The notes below the pieces were generated by a model. The model was not told the origin of the DNA and made no database searches. It worked only from the letters and a program-made list of their open reading frames with translations. Positions 34,878-44,364 of a DNA stretch of 64,000 bases are shown one piece after another. The translations under genes and the position numbers were made by a program. The stretch lies in contig NZ_BOVL01000067.1 in NCBI RefSeq assembly GCF_019972155.1, positions 78,303 to 142,302 of the forward strand. Direction: 5' to 3'. Origin of the DNA: Bradyrhizobium sp. RD5-C2 (GTDB taxonomy: Bacteria; Pseudomonadota; Alphaproteobacteria; Rhizobiales; Xanthobacteraceae). How positions within the stretch are numbered: the first letter of the stretch is position 1; each line of letters opens with the position of its first letter.

Positions 34878-35834
34878 TCACTTGTCACTTACGACTTTCC
34901 ATTTCCCGTCCCCGCCACGCCGCAGCGCCGGATCGCCGGTGCGGATGTGCTGCGCGAGAAAGTCGATGAAGGCGCGGACCCGTGCCGGCAGCGGACCGGC
35001 GTGGCCGACATAGACCGCGTGGATGTCCTCGCGATCGCCGGGATTGAGATTTTGTAGCACCGGCACCAGGCGGCCGGCCTCGATATCCTCGCCGATATGA
35101 AACAGCGCCAGCCGTCCGAGGCCGATGCCGCCGAGCGTGAGCTGGCGCGCGGCTTCGCCGTCGCTGACGCGGGCGACCGGCGGCGGCAGCGCCTCCTCGA
35201 TCTTTTCAGCGCGGCGGAACGGCCAGCCGCGGATGCTGCGCGGAAACGTCCAGCCGATGCCGCGATGGGTAGCAAGATCGGCCGGGGTCTTCGGGGTGCC
35301 GAAGCGCGCGAGATAGGACGGGGCGGCGACCACCACCATGCGGCTGGTGCCGAGCTTGCGCGCGATCAGCCGCGAGGCGCCGAGCGGGCCGACGCGGATC
35401 GCGACGTCGGCGCGCGCCTGCATCAGATCGACCAGCGTGTCGGTCAGCACGATGTCGAGCGTGATGTCGGGATGCTCGCGCATGAAGCGCGGCAGCAGCG
35501 GCATCACTTGCAGCATGCCGAACGGGATGTTGCTGTTCACGGTGAGATGGCCGCGCGGCACGCATGAAGCGGCCTCGCGTTCGGCCTCGTCGATGTCGGC
35601 GAGGATGCGCTGGGCGCGCTGATAGAAGGCCTGGCCTTCCTCGGTCAGTTGCAGCTTGCGTGTGGTGCGGTTGACCAGCCGCGTGCCGAGCCGCGTCTCG
35701 AGCCGGGAGACCAGCTTGCTGACGCCGGACGGCGTCTGGCGCAGGCTGTTTGCGGCCGCCGTGAAGCCGCCGAGATCGACGACGCGGACGAACACGTCCA
35801 TCTCGCCGGAGCGGTTGGTGTCTGTTCGGGACAT
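34878..35834 (-). CDS. LysR family transcriptional regulator
   Basis: This 318-residue regulator has an N-terminal winged HTH (residues about 12-70, F-T-A-A-A-N-S-L-R-Q-T-P-S-G-V-S-K-L-V) and a C-terminal periplasmic-binding-like effector domain (about 95-300). It belongs to the CrgA-like group (R-L-V-N-R-T-T-R). It is divergent from an MFS transporter and aldo/keto reductase pair and co-transcribed with an SRPBCC gene, so it likely controls one or both units. Confidence 0.92.
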   Translation of the reverse strand: MSRTDTNRSGEMDVFVRVVDLGGFTAAANSLRQTPSGVSKLVSRLETRLGTRLVNRTTRKLQLTEEGQAFYQRAQRILADIDEAEREAASCVPRGHLTVNSNIPFGMLQVMPLLPRFMREHPDITLDIVLTDTLVDLMQARADVAIRVGPLGASRLIARKLGTSRMVVVAAPSYLARFGTPKTPADLATHRGIGWTFPRSIRGWPFRRAEKIEEALPPPVARVSDGEAARQLTLGGIGLGRLALFHIGEDIEAGRLVPVLQNLNPGDREDIHAVYVGHAGPLPARVRAFIDFLAQHIRTGDPALRRGGDGKWKVVSDK

Positions 35835-35935
35835 CTTGAATTCACGTCACAAATGATTGGATTCTGGCCATTCTAATCCTTCTCGGTCCGGACCGCTATG
35901 TCGCATTGCGGAATCCTTTCCCTCCGGAGCGACAC

Positions 35936-37117
35936 ATGCCTCTCGCAGTCCTTGCCTTGACCGCCGGTGCCTTCGGCATCGGCACCACCGAATTCCTCAT
36001 CATGGGGTTGTTGCTGCAGGTCGCCGCCGACATGCAGGTATCCTTATCCGCGGCGGGCTTGTTGATTTCCGGCTACGCGCTCGGCGTGTTCGTCGGTGCG
36101 CCGATCCTGACGCTGGCGACGCGGCGGATGCCGCGCAAGGCGGTGCTGCTGGCGCTGATGGCGATCTTCACGCTCGGCAACGCGGCCTGCGCGCTGGCGC
36201 CGAATTACGAGCTGCTGATGGCGGCGCGCATTTTGACCTCGTTGGCGCACGGCACCTTCTTCGGCGTCGGCTCGGTGGTCGCGACCAGCCTCGTGCCCGA
36301 AGACAAGCGCGCGTCGGCGATCGCCACGATGTTCATTGGCCTGACGGTCGCGACCCTGCTCGGCGTTCCCTTCGGCGCCTGGTTCGGCCTGATGCTCGGC
36401 TGGCGCGCGGCGTTCTGGGCCGTGGCAATGATCGGCGTGCTCGCCTTCATCGTGCTGGCGGTGCTGGTCCCCGGTCATGTCGGCGCCAATGACAAGCCCG
36501 CGCCGCTGCGCGAGGAGCTCGCCGTGCTCGGCCGCCCGCAGGTCCTGCTCGGGCTTGCCATGACGGTGTTCGGCTTCGGCGGGCTGTTCGCGGTCTTCAC
36601 CTATGTGCAGCCGATCCTGACCCGGCTCACCGGATTTTCCGACGCCGCGGTGTCGCCGATCCTGCTGGTGTTCGGCGCTGGGCTAGCGTTCGGCAACGTC
36701 GCGGGCGGCCGGCTCGCCGACAAGGGGCTCGCGCGTGCGCTGCTGGTGTCGCTCGGTGGCCTTGCCGCCGTCCTCGTCGCGCTGGCGGCGGTGATCTCGA
36801 TCAAGGCATTGGCGGTCACGCTGTTGTTCGTGCTCGGGATCGCGGCGTTCGCGACCGTCGCGCCGCTGCAGCTTCGCGTGCTCGAAGCCGCCGGTGTCGA
36901 AGGGCGGACGCTGGCGTCCAGCCTGAATATCGCGGCCTTCAATCTCGGCAACGCGCTCGGCGCCTGGGCCGGCGGCGTCACCATCGATCGTGGCTTCGGT
37001 CTCGGCGCGCTGCCGCTGGTTGCCGCCGTCATCACCGCGGTCGGGCTATTGCTTGCGCTGTGGAGTCTGCGCCTCGACCGGCCGGTCGTCCTCGCCACGC
37101 AGTGCCCGGCCGAATGA
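35936..37117 (+). CDS. MFS transporter (AraJ/DHA1-like)
   Basis: This 393-residue protein is predicted to have 12 membrane helices. It shows the AraJ/YdhP group signature G-A-F-G-I-G-T-T-E-F at span 1, the loop motif between spans 2 and 3 (T-R-R-M-P-R-K) and A-H-G-T-F-F-G-V-G-S. Such proteins export sugars, purines or drugs. The ATG at 35936 has GGAG 8 nt upstream; a TTG at 35906 is less likely. An aldo/keto reductase gene follows after 22 nt in the same operon. Confidence 0.9.
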   Translation: MPLAVLALTAGAFGIGTTEFLIMGLLLQVAADMQVSLSAAGLLISGYALGVFVGAPILTLATRRMPRKAVLLALMAIFTLGNAACALAPNYELLMAARILTSLAHGTFFGVGSVVATSLVPEDKRASAIATMFIGLTVATLLGVPFGAWFGLMLGWRAAFWAVAMIGVLAFIVLAVLVPGHVGANDKPAPLREELAVLGRPQVLLGLAMTVFGFGGLFAVFTYVQPILTRLTGFSDAAVSPILLVFGAGLAFGNVAGGRLADKGLARALLVSLGGLAAVLVALAAVISIKALAVTLLFVLGIAAFATVAPLQLRVLEAAGVEGRTLASSLNIAAFNLGNALGAWAGGVTIDRGFGLGALPLVAAVITAVGLLLALWSLRLDRPVVLATQCPAE

Positions 37118-37139
37118 ACCGGATCAAGGGAGTATGACA

Positions 37140-38174
37140 ATGGAATATCGCAATCTCGGTGCGTCCGGCCTGAAGGTCCCGGTGCTCAGCTTCGGCACCG
37201 GCACCTTCGGCGGTCAGGGACCACTGTTCTCGGCCTGGGGCCGCAGCGACGCCAGTGAGGCGCGACGGCTGATCGACATCTGTCTCGATGCCGGCGTCAA
37301 TTTGTTCGACACCGCCGATGTCTATTCGAACGGCGCCTCGGAGGAGATCCTCGGCGCCGCGATCAAGGGCCGCCGCGACAAGGTCTTGATCTCGACCAAG
37401 ACCGGCCTGCCGATGGGCGAGGGTCCGCTCGATGCCGGCACGTCGCGCTACCGCCTCGTCGCTTCGGTCGATGCGGCGCTGAAGCGGCTCAACACCGACT
37501 ACATCGACCTTCTGCAGCTCCATGCCTTCGACGCCTTCACGCCGATCGACGAGGTGCTGTCGACGCTCGATGCGCTGGTGCGCGGCGGCAAGCTGCGCTA
37601 TGTCGGCGCTTCGAATTTCTCCGGCTGGCACCTGATGAAATCGCTCGGAATCGCCGAGCGGCACGGCTGGCCGCGTTACGTGGCCCACCAGGTCTACTAC
37701 TCGCTGGTCGGCCGCGACTATGAATCCGAGCTGATGCCGCTCGCGCTCGACCAGGGCGTCGGCGCGCTGGTCTGGAGCCCGCTCGGCTGGGGCCGGCTCA
37801 CCGGCAAGATCAGGCGCGGGCAACCATTGCCGGCGAACAGCCGGCTGCATGAGACCGCGCAGTTCGGGCCGCCGGTCGACGACGAGAAGTTTTACGCGAT
37901 CGTCGACGCGCTGGACGTCGTCGCCACAGAGACCGGCCGCAGCGTGCCGCAAGTTGCGATTGCCTGGCTGGTCACGCGGCCCAGCGTGTCGTCAGTCATC
38001 ATCGGCGCACGCGATGAAGCGCAGCTTCGCGACAATCTCGGCGCAGTCGGGTGGTCGCTCTCGGCAGACCAGATCGCGCGTCTCGACAAGGCAAGCGCGG
38101 TGATGCCGGCCTATCCGTACTACCCTTACCGAATCCAGGACGGTTTTGCGCGGCTGAACCCGCCGCCGGTGTGA
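37140..38174 (+). CDS. Aldo/keto reductase
   Basis: This 344-residue NADPH-dependent reductase has the AKR barrel with all four catalytic residues: Asp and Tyr in F-D-T-A-D-V-Y-S-N-G, Lys in I-S-T-K-T-G-L, and His in L-L-Q-L-H-A-F-D. A C-terminal cofactor site (V-S-S-V-I-I-G-A-R-D) is also present. Of two in-frame ATG codons 6 nt apart, the second (37140) has a better distance to GGGAG. It is probably co-transcribed with the MFS gene, hinting that the pair reduces and exports a toxic carbonyl compound. Confidence 0.92.
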   Translation: MEYRNLGASGLKVPVLSFGTGTFGGQGPLFSAWGRSDASEARRLIDICLDAGVNLFDTADVYSNGASEEILGAAIKGRRDKVLISTKTGLPMGEGPLDAGTSRYRLVASVDAALKRLNTDYIDLLQLHAFDAFTPIDEVLSTLDALVRGGKLRYVGASNFSGWHLMKSLGIAERHGWPRYVAHQVYYSLVGRDYESELMPLALDQGVGALVWSPLGWGRLTGKIRRGQPLPANSRLHETAQFGPPVDDEKFYAIVDALDVVATETGRSVPQVAIAWLVTRPSVSSVIIGARDEAQLRDNLGAVGWSLSADQIARLDKASAVMPAYPYYPYRIQDGFARLNPPPV

Positions 38175-38204
38175 GCCGGCCGCCGGCCTACCAGCGTCAC
38201 GGTC

Positions 38205-39107
38205 TCACGCCTGCGCGGGATGCTCGCAGACTTGCCGGCGGTATTCCGCCGGCGTGACGTTCATGTGCTGCCGGAACACACGATTGAGGTGGCTCTGATC
38301 GGCAAAGCCGCTCAGCAGCGCGATCTCCTTCAGCGCCACGCGGTCCTTGCGCAGATGCTGGCACGCGTGTTCCACCTTGCGCCGAAGGACATAGGCATGC
38401 GGCCGCGTGCCGTAATGCACGCGGAATTTGCGGGCGAACTGGATCGGCGTGCAATTGCAGATGTTCGCCAGCTCCTCCAGCGTGATGTTCCGGAAGATGT
38501 TCTGCTCGATATAGTCCTCGATCAGCCGGGCGTGCGCCGGGCGGAAGCGCCCTTGCGCGCACGGCATCTTGAATTCGATCGCGGCATATTTCCGCAGGAT
38601 GTGCACGCTCGCCTGCAGCGCCAGCGCGTCATAGCAGAGGCGTCCACCCGGACCGCCTGCGGCAACCTCCTGGACCATCTGGTCGTTGATCCAGGTCAGC
38701 ATCGGATCTTCGGCCTTGAGCAGGTCGTGAAGCTCGATCGCTTCGGCGTCGCGGTCGAAGGCATCGCTCGCGGTCTTCATCATGAGCGCTGGAGCGATAT
38801 AGAAATGGGTGACCTCGATGTCGTTCTTCCAGTGCCAGCTTGATGGCTCGGCGCGGGTCAGCAGCGACGTGACGCCGCGACCGACGTGATCCTGCTTCCA
38901 CGCACCGGTGACGCGACGGTTCATCGACGTCACGCCGTCGCGATAGAGCACGAGCAGGAAGTTTTCCGACGGCGGAACCCAGATATCCGATGGCTCATAG
39001 CGGAAGATCCGCAGCCGGAAGTCGCTCCTCCCGACTGAGGCGCTGTCCAGCTTCAGCTCACCGGGCGCATAGCGCGGCAGCTCCTCGACCGTGATCAATT
39101 GGCCCAT
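38205..39107 (-). CDS. AraC family transcriptional regulator
   Basis: This 300-residue regulator has an N-terminal sensing domain (residues about 1-190, of the AraC-binding-like type) and a C-terminal double HTH (I-T-L-E-E-L-A-N-I-C-N-C-T-P-I-Q-F-A-R-K-F and F-A-D-Q-S-H-L-N-R-V-F-R-Q-H). The ATG at 39107 has GGAGG 8 nt upstream; the frame is open to 39389 but without a ribosome site. It is divergent from the Baeyer-Villiger monooxygenase operon and most likely its activator. Confidence 0.9.
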   Translation of the reverse strand: MGQLITVEELPRYAPGELKLDSASVGRSDFRLRIFRYEPSDIWVPPSENFLLVLYRDGVTSMNRRVTGAWKQDHVGRGVTSLLTRAEPSSWHWKNDIEVTHFYIAPALMMKTASDAFDRDAEAIELHDLLKAEDPMLTWINDQMVQEVAAGGPGGRLCYDALALQASVHILRKYAAIEFKMPCAQGRFRPAHARLIEDYIEQNIFRNITLEELANICNCTPIQFARKFRVHYGTRPHAYVLRRKVEHACQHLRKDRVALKEIALLSGFADQSHLNRVFRQHMNVTPAEYRRQVCEHPAQA

Positions 39108-39406
39108 CGCGCGAGCCTCCTCCGTGGAATCCGTGGCGCGGTTGACCGCTTCTTCTTGGCTGGACGTCTGAGCGCAGGATAGGCCGCTTTCGCGGTTTGC
39201 CAAGGCGACCAACGGCCGATGGCTCGATTGAACGGCGGCGTTCCAGAGATTGTCGGTTTCATCCAAGCCGCTCGGTCGCACGACCCGTAGCCTGCTCTGC
39301 GTCTCGGCGACAGCGCCAGCGGCCGAGACCCAATTGACGCAACGCACCATCGCCCGGCGACACGGCGGGTATGAGCGCGTGCGAAGCAAGACAACGGGAG
39401 GAAACG

Positions 39407-41047
39407 ATGACCGAGACCGTCACAAGGTCGAATGGAAGCAATGGTGCGCGTGCAACGACCAAGCTCGACGCTGTGGTCGTCGGGGCCGGCGTCGCCGGTC
39501 TCTACCAACTGTTCCGCCTGCGCGAACAGGGACTGAGCGTGAAGGCGATCGATGCCGGGTCAAGCGTCGGCGGCACCTGGTACTGGAACCGTTATCCCGG
39601 CGCGCGCTTCGATTCCGAAGGCCACACCTATCAGTATTTGTTCTCCGAGGAACTCTACAAAGGCTGGAGCTGGAGCGAGCGGTTCCCGGGCCAGCCCGAA
39701 ATCGAGCGCTGGCTGAACTACGTCGCCGACCGCCTCGATCTCAGGAAGGACATCCAGTTCGGCACCACGGTCAAGAGCGCGCACTTCAACGAGGGGACGC
39801 AGCGCTGGCTGGTGACGACGGACAAGGGCGAGGTGATCGACACCCAGTTCCTGGTCACCTGCTGTGGCATGCTCTCGGCGCCGCACGTGTCCTTCCCGGG
39901 ACAGGAGACCTTCAAGGGCGAGCTGTTCCACACCGCGCGCTGGCCGAAGGGACCGATCGAGCTCGCGGGAAAGCGCGTCGGCGTGGTCGGCAACGGCGCG
40001 ACCGGAATCCAGGTGATCCAGTCGATCGCCGGCGAGGTCGGTCATCTCAAGGTGTTCATCCGCACCCCGCAATACATCATCCCGATGAAGAACCCGAAAT
40101 GGGATGCGGCGGATGCCGCGGCCTACAAGTCGAAGTTCAAGTTCCTCACCGAACGGCTGCCGAAGACGTTCACCGGATTCGAGTTCGACTTCGAGCACGT
40201 CTGGGCCGACCTGACGCCGCCGCAGCGACGCCAGGTGATCGAGGATTGCTGGAATGACGGATCGCTCAAATTGTGGGTTTCGTCGTTCGCCGAATTGTTC
40301 TTCGACGAAGCCATCAACGCCGAGATCACCGAATTCGTGCGCGAAAAGATGCGCGAGCGGATCAAGGATCCCAAGCTCTGCGAACAGCTGATTCCGTCCG
40401 ACTACGGTTTCGGCACGCACCGGGTGCCGCTGGAGAGCAACTTCCTCGAGGCCTTCCACCGGCCCAATGTCGAGATCGTCAGCGTCAAGAACAATCCGAT
40501 CGCCCGCATCACATCCGAAGGCATCCAGACCGCCGACGGCACGGTCCACGCGTTCGACGTCATCATCCTCGCCACCGGCTTCGACGCCGGAACGGGGGCA
40601 TTGACGCGCATCGACATCCGGGGTCGCGAGGGGCGATCGCTGAAGGACGATTGGGGCAGGGACATCCGCACCACGATGGGCTTGCAGGTCCATGGCTATC
40701 CGAACCTGTTCACGACCGCGGTGCCGCTCGCGCCGTCGGCGGCGCTTTGCAACATGACGACCTGCCTGCAGCAGCAGGTCGAGTGGATCGCCGATTGCAT
40801 CAAATATCTGCGCGGCAAGAACCTCAACGTCATCGAGCCGACCAGGGATACCGAGGATCAGTGGGTGGCGCATCACGACGAGACCGCCAACGCAACGCTG
40901 ATCGCCAAGACCAACTCCTGGTACCTCGGCTCGAATGTCGAGGGCAAGCCGCGCCGGGTGCTGTCCTATTGCGGCGGCGTCGGTACCTATCGCCAGAAAT
41001 GCGATGAGGTCGCCGCGAGCGGCTATCAGGGCTTTGCCATTCAGTAG
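39407..41047 (+). CDS. Flavin-containing Baeyer-Villiger monooxygenase
   Basis: This 546-residue class B flavoprotein uses FAD and NADPH to insert oxygen next to a carbonyl, turning ketones into esters or lactones. The FAD site G-A-G-V-A-G (26-31), the NADPH site G-N-G-A-T-G (195-200) and the type I fingerprint F-x-G-x-x-x-H-x-x-x-W-P (169-180) are all present. The start has GGGAGGAAACG directly upstream. The next gene encodes a beta-lactamase-fold esterase, which would hydrolyse the ester formed. The ketone substrate (cyclic, aryl or aliphatic) cannot be decided. Confidence 0.93.
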   Translation: MTETVTRSNGSNGARATTKLDAVVVGAGVAGLYQLFRLREQGLSVKAIDAGSSVGGTWYWNRYPGARFDSEGHTYQYLFSEELYKGWSWSERFPGQPEIERWLNYVADRLDLRKDIQFGTTVKSAHFNEGTQRWLVTTDKGEVIDTQFLVTCCGMLSAPHVSFPGQETFKGELFHTARWPKGPIELAGKRVGVVGNGATGIQVIQSIAGEVGHLKVFIRTPQYIIPMKNPKWDAADAAAYKSKFKFLTERLPKTFTGFEFDFEHVWADLTPPQRRQVIEDCWNDGSLKLWVSSFAELFFDEAINAEITEFVREKMRERIKDPKLCEQLIPSDYGFGTHRVPLESNFLEAFHRPNVEIVSVKNNPIARITSEGIQTADGTVHAFDVIILATGFDAGTGALTRIDIRGREGRSLKDDWGRDIRTTMGLQVHGYPNLFTTAVPLAPSAALCNMTTCLQQQVEWIADCIKYLRGKNLNVIEPTRDTEDQWVAHHDETANATLIAKTNSWYLGSNVEGKPRRVLSYCGGVGTYRQKCDEVAASGYQGFAIQ

Positions 41048-41138
41048 CGCCTGATCGCGATACGGCGCTGCGGTCTTCGCTGACCGTGCCGCCGCCCACG
41101 ATCGATCATATCACAAGATAGAATATGGGAGGACGACA

Positions 41139-42332
41139 ATGAGCATGAATTTTGGTGCGGCAGCAGATGCGATTCTCGACGGCGTCGTGACATCCAACCC
41201 GCGCGTTCCCGGCGTCGTTGCCATGGTGACCGACCGCCATCGCAACATCTACGAAGGCGCCGCCGGCAAGCGCCGTCTCGACCAGGCCGCGGACATGACG
41301 ACCGACAGCGTGTTCGCCATCTTCTCGACCACCAAGGCGATTACCGGGACAGCGGTCCTGCAACTCGTCGAGGAGGGCAAGCTCGATCTCGACGCGCCGG
41401 CCAAGACCTACGCGCCCGACCTCGGCAAGCTCAGGGTTATCGAGGGTTTTGACGACAAGGGCGAGCCGCGGCTGCGTGCACCGAAGCGCGACATCACCAC
41501 GCGCATGCTGATGGTCCACAGCGCAGGCCTGGGCTACGACTTCATCAATCACACCTATAATCGCCTCGCGCAGGAGAAGGGGCAGCCCAGCGTGATCACG
41601 GCGTCCAAGGCGTCGTTGATGACGCCGCTGCTGTTCGATCCCGGCGAGCGATGGGAATACGGCACCAACCTGGATTGGTGCGGCCAGATCGTCGAGTCGA
41701 TCGCCGGCCGCCGGCTCGGCGAGGTCTTCAAGACGCGGATCTTCGAGCCGCTCGGAATCCAGGACACGGCATTCGAGCTCACCGACGCGATGCGCCGCCA
41801 GCTCGCCGGCATTCACGCCCGCAACGCCGACGGATCGCTCACGCCGATGGATTTCGAATTGCCGGCCAATCCGGAGATCCATATGGGTGGCCACGGGCTC
41901 TACGGCACCATCGGCGACTACATGCGCTTCATCCGGATGTGGCTGAACGACGGCGCCGGCGAGCATGGCCGGGTCCTGAAAGCCGAAACCGTGCGGATGG
42001 CGGAGAAGAACCATCTCGGCAACAACAAGGTCACCGCCATTACCGGCGTGATCACCTCGCTCGCCAACGACGCCGAGTTCTTCCCCGGCCAGTCGAAATC
42101 ATGGGCGCTCAGCTTCATGATCAATGACGAGCAGGCTCCGACCGGCCGTCCCGCCGGCGCGCTCGGCTGGGCCGGCCTCGCCAACCTGTTCTACTGGATC
42201 GATCGCCAGAACGGCTTCGGCGGATTCTGGGCGACGCAGATCCTGCCGTTTGGTGATCCGACATCCTTCGTCGGTTACATCAATTTCGAGACCTCATTCT
42301 ACGAGGCCCTGAAACTGCGCAAGGCGGGTTAA
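41139..42332 (+). CDS. Serine hydrolase, beta-lactamase fold (family VIII esterase type)
   Basis: This 397-residue hydrolase has the class C beta-lactamase fold, with the S-x-x-K nucleophile motif S-T-T-K at 63-66 and a Tyr motif W-E-Y-G-T-N about 115 residues later. Family VIII carboxylesterases share these motifs. No signal peptide is seen, so it is cytoplasmic, which also fits an esterase rather than a lactamase. It lies 91 nt behind the monooxygenase in the same direction. The stop codon overlaps the stop of the converging sensor-kinase gene by 2 nt. Confidence 0.87.
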   Translation: MSMNFGAAADAILDGVVTSNPRVPGVVAMVTDRHRNIYEGAAGKRRLDQAADMTTDSVFAIFSTTKAITGTAVLQLVEEGKLDLDAPAKTYAPDLGKLRVIEGFDDKGEPRLRAPKRDITTRMLMVHSAGLGYDFINHTYNRLAQEKGQPSVITASKASLMTPLLFDPGERWEYGTNLDWCGQIVESIAGRRLGEVFKTRIFEPLGIQDTAFELTDAMRRQLAGIHARNADGSLTPMDFELPANPEIHMGGHGLYGTIGDYMRFIRMWLNDGAGEHGRVLKAETVRMAEKNHLGNNKVTAITGVITSLANDAEFFPGQSKSWALSFMINDEQAPTGRPAGALGWAGLANLFYWIDRQNGFGGFWATQILPFGDPTSFVGYINFETSFYEALKLRKAG

Positions 42333-43693
42333 ACCTGCGGGAACGCCATGCGCATGCAGGCGCCGCCGGACGGCGCCTGATCGACGTCGATCCGGCCGCC
42401 GTGCAGACGCATGATGCTCTGCACGAGATCGAGGCCGAGGCCGGCGCCGCGCCCGCCCGGATGTAGCCGGCGGAACGGTTCGAAGATCTGCTCGCGTTCG
42501 TCCGGCGGAATGCCGTCGCCGTCGTCGCTGACCTCGATCTGGCCGGCTGACGTCACCCGAACCAGGATCGTGCCGCGACGCTGCCCGTGGTCGACAGCGT
42601 TCTGCACGAGATTGGTGAGGGCCCGTTCGAGCGAGGTCTGGTCGCCGGTCACCATGACCGTCTCGCCATCGTGCTCAAACGACATTTCATACCCGGCCGC
42701 GAAAGCCAGCGGCGCGAGGTCGAGCACGACCTGCCGCGCGATGCCGACGAGATTGACGGGGCCGAACGTGTCGGCGCGCTGATCGAGCCGCTGCAGGTCC
42801 AGCAGCTGGCCGGCCATGACGCTGAGGCGGGTCGCGTCTTCGAGCAGATGGGTCTTCTCCGGTCCGGCCTCCAGCGAAGCGACCCGTGTCGAGAGGATAG
42901 CGATCGGCGTGCGCAGCTCGTGCGCGGCATCAGCAAGGAAGCGGCGATGGCGTTCGTAACCCTTGTCGAGGCGGTCGAGCGCGGCATTGATGGCCTTGAC
43001 CAGCGGGGTGATCTCGACCGGCACCTCGTCGAGCGGCAATTGCGCGCCGCGCTGGTCGATGTCGATGCGTTCGGCCTGCGCCGCGACCAGTGCGAGGCCT
43101 TTCATTGCCCGGCGCACCACGAAAGGGGTCGCGACCAACGTCGCCAGCGTCATCAGCACGACGATCGGCAGGATCATGTTGAGGAACAGCTGCGGTGTGA
43201 TCTGCAGGGCTCGCCACATCGAGAGCTCGCCGTATGTTCCGGTCAGGATCTGGACTGATCCAGCCGACGTGTCGACCGATTTGACGAGCCCAGCGGGACG
43301 CGCGGCCACGGCGTCGTTCCACTTGAGCACCGCCTCGCTGACATGCTCGAGGGCCGATGCGATCGGTGCGAATTGCGAGGGCACGGTGCCCTCGGAGATC
43401 TGGTGACCGTCAGCGTCGCGGATGATGAACCAGAGATCGGCGTGCTCGGCGCGCAAGGCGGCCAATTCCGGTGTCTTGCGCAGCGTCAGTCCGCCCGCTT
43501 CATCGCGTGTGATGGCGTCCCTCAGCGTATCGAGGGTGCTGCCTTGGTACTCGCCGATCAAGAGCCCTGCCCACAGCAGCCCGATCGCGGCGGCCCCGAT
43601 CAGCAGAATCAGGAGAGTCAACGCAACGGCCTGCAGACCCGCGAGGCGTCCGACCAGGCGCCAGGTGAGGGATCGCGGTCGCAGCAGGCTCAC
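42329..43693 (-). CDS. Two-component sensor histidine kinase
   Basis: This 454-residue inner-membrane kinase has two membrane helices (about 20-47 and 170-195) bounding a periplasmic sensing region, a HAMP domain (about 190-245), a HisKA domain with the phosphorylated His258 in A-H-E-L-R-T-P, and a HATPase domain with N-L-V-Q-N-A-V-D-H-G, D-D-G-D-G-I-P and G-L-G-L-D. It is of the EnvZ/QseC type. The GTG start overlaps the stop of the response-regulator gene by 4 nt (GTGA). The signal is unknown. Confidence 0.94.
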   Translation of the reverse strand: MSLLRPRSLTWRLVGRLAGLQAVALTLLILLIGAAAIGLLWAGLLIGEYQGSTLDTLRDAITRDEAGGLTLRKTPELAALRAEHADLWFIIRDADGHQISEGTVPSQFAPIASALEHVSEAVLKWNDAVAARPAGLVKSVDTSAGSVQILTGTYGELSMWRALQITPQLFLNMILPIVVLMTLATLVATPFVVRRAMKGLALVAAQAERIDIDQRGAQLPLDEVPVEITPLVKAINAALDRLDKGYERHRRFLADAAHELRTPIAILSTRVASLEAGPEKTHLLEDATRLSVMAGQLLDLQRLDQRADTFGPVNLVGIARQVVLDLAPLAFAAGYEMSFEHDGETVMVTGDQTSLERALTNLVQNAVDHGQRRGTILVRVTSAGQIEVSDDGDGIPPDEREQIFEPFRRLHPGGRGAGLGLDLVQSIMRLHGGRIDVDQAPSGGACMRMAFPQV

Positions 43694-44364
43694 GGTGTCT
43701 CTCGCAGCATATAGCCTAGGCCACGAACGCCGTTGATGGTGACGCCGGCGTCGGCCTCTGTGAGCCTGCGGCGCAAGCGCGACACATGACTGTCCAGCGC
43801 ATTGGGCTGCACGTCGTCGTCGAGGCCGTAGACCGCCTCCATCAGCGCGGAGCGCTGCACCATGCGTCCCATCCGATGCATCAGTGTTTCAAGCACCAGC
43901 CGCTCGCGACGCGGCATCTCCAGCGGGCGTCCGTCGACGCTGGCCTCGCGATGGGTGAAGTCGAACGACAGGCGGCCGATCCGCGCGGCATGCTGCTGCA
44001 CGTTGGCGGGCCGGCGCAGCAGCGCGCGCAGCCGAGCCAGCAGCTCCTCGAACGCAAACGGCTTGCCGAGATAATCGTCCGCACCGCTGTCGAGGCCCGA
44101 GATTCGGTCCGCCAGCTCGCCGCGCGCGGTCAGCACCAGCACCGGCACGGTGTTGCCGCTCGCGCGCAATTTCGGGATCAGCGACAGCCCGTCGCCGTCA
44201 GGCAATTGGCGGTCGAGCACGATCGCGTCGTAAATTCCCGCTGCGGCAATCGCCTCGGCTTCCAGAAGATCCGGCGCGTGATCGACCAGCATGTCGTGGC
44301 GAGCGAGTGCCGCACGCAACGCCGCGACCATGTCCGGCTGGTCCTCCACCAACAGCACCCGCAT
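43690..44364 (-). CDS. OmpR family response regulator
   Basis: This 224-residue regulator has a receiver domain (phospho-acceptor Asp51 in I-V-L-D-R-Q-L-P, G-K-P-F near residue 100) and a C-terminal winged HTH (about 130-222, with L-D-S-H-V-S-R-L-R-R-R-L and V-R-G-L-G-Y-M-L). It resembles the QseB/PmrA/TctD group. It is translationally coupled to the histidine kinase that follows, and is divergent from the methyltransferase-DedA-phosphoesterase-glycosyltransferase operon, which it might regulate. Confidence 0.94.
   Translation of the reverse strand: MRVLLVEDQPDMVAALRAALARHDMLVDHAPDLLEAEAIAAAGIYDAIVLDRQLPDGDGLSLIPKLRASGNTVPVLVLTARGELADRISGLDSGADDYLGKPFAFEELLARLRALLRRPANVQQHAARIGRLSFDFTHREASVDGRPLEMPRRERLVLETLMHRMGRMVQRSALMEAVYGLDDDVQPNALDSHVSRLRRRLTEADAGVTINGVRGLGYMLRETP

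Noticed and set aside
35856..35877. LysR-type T-N11-A site in the LysR/MFS divergent gap
   Set aside because: Only weak dyad symmetry (ATT.GA ... TC.AAT with mismatches); not better than chance.
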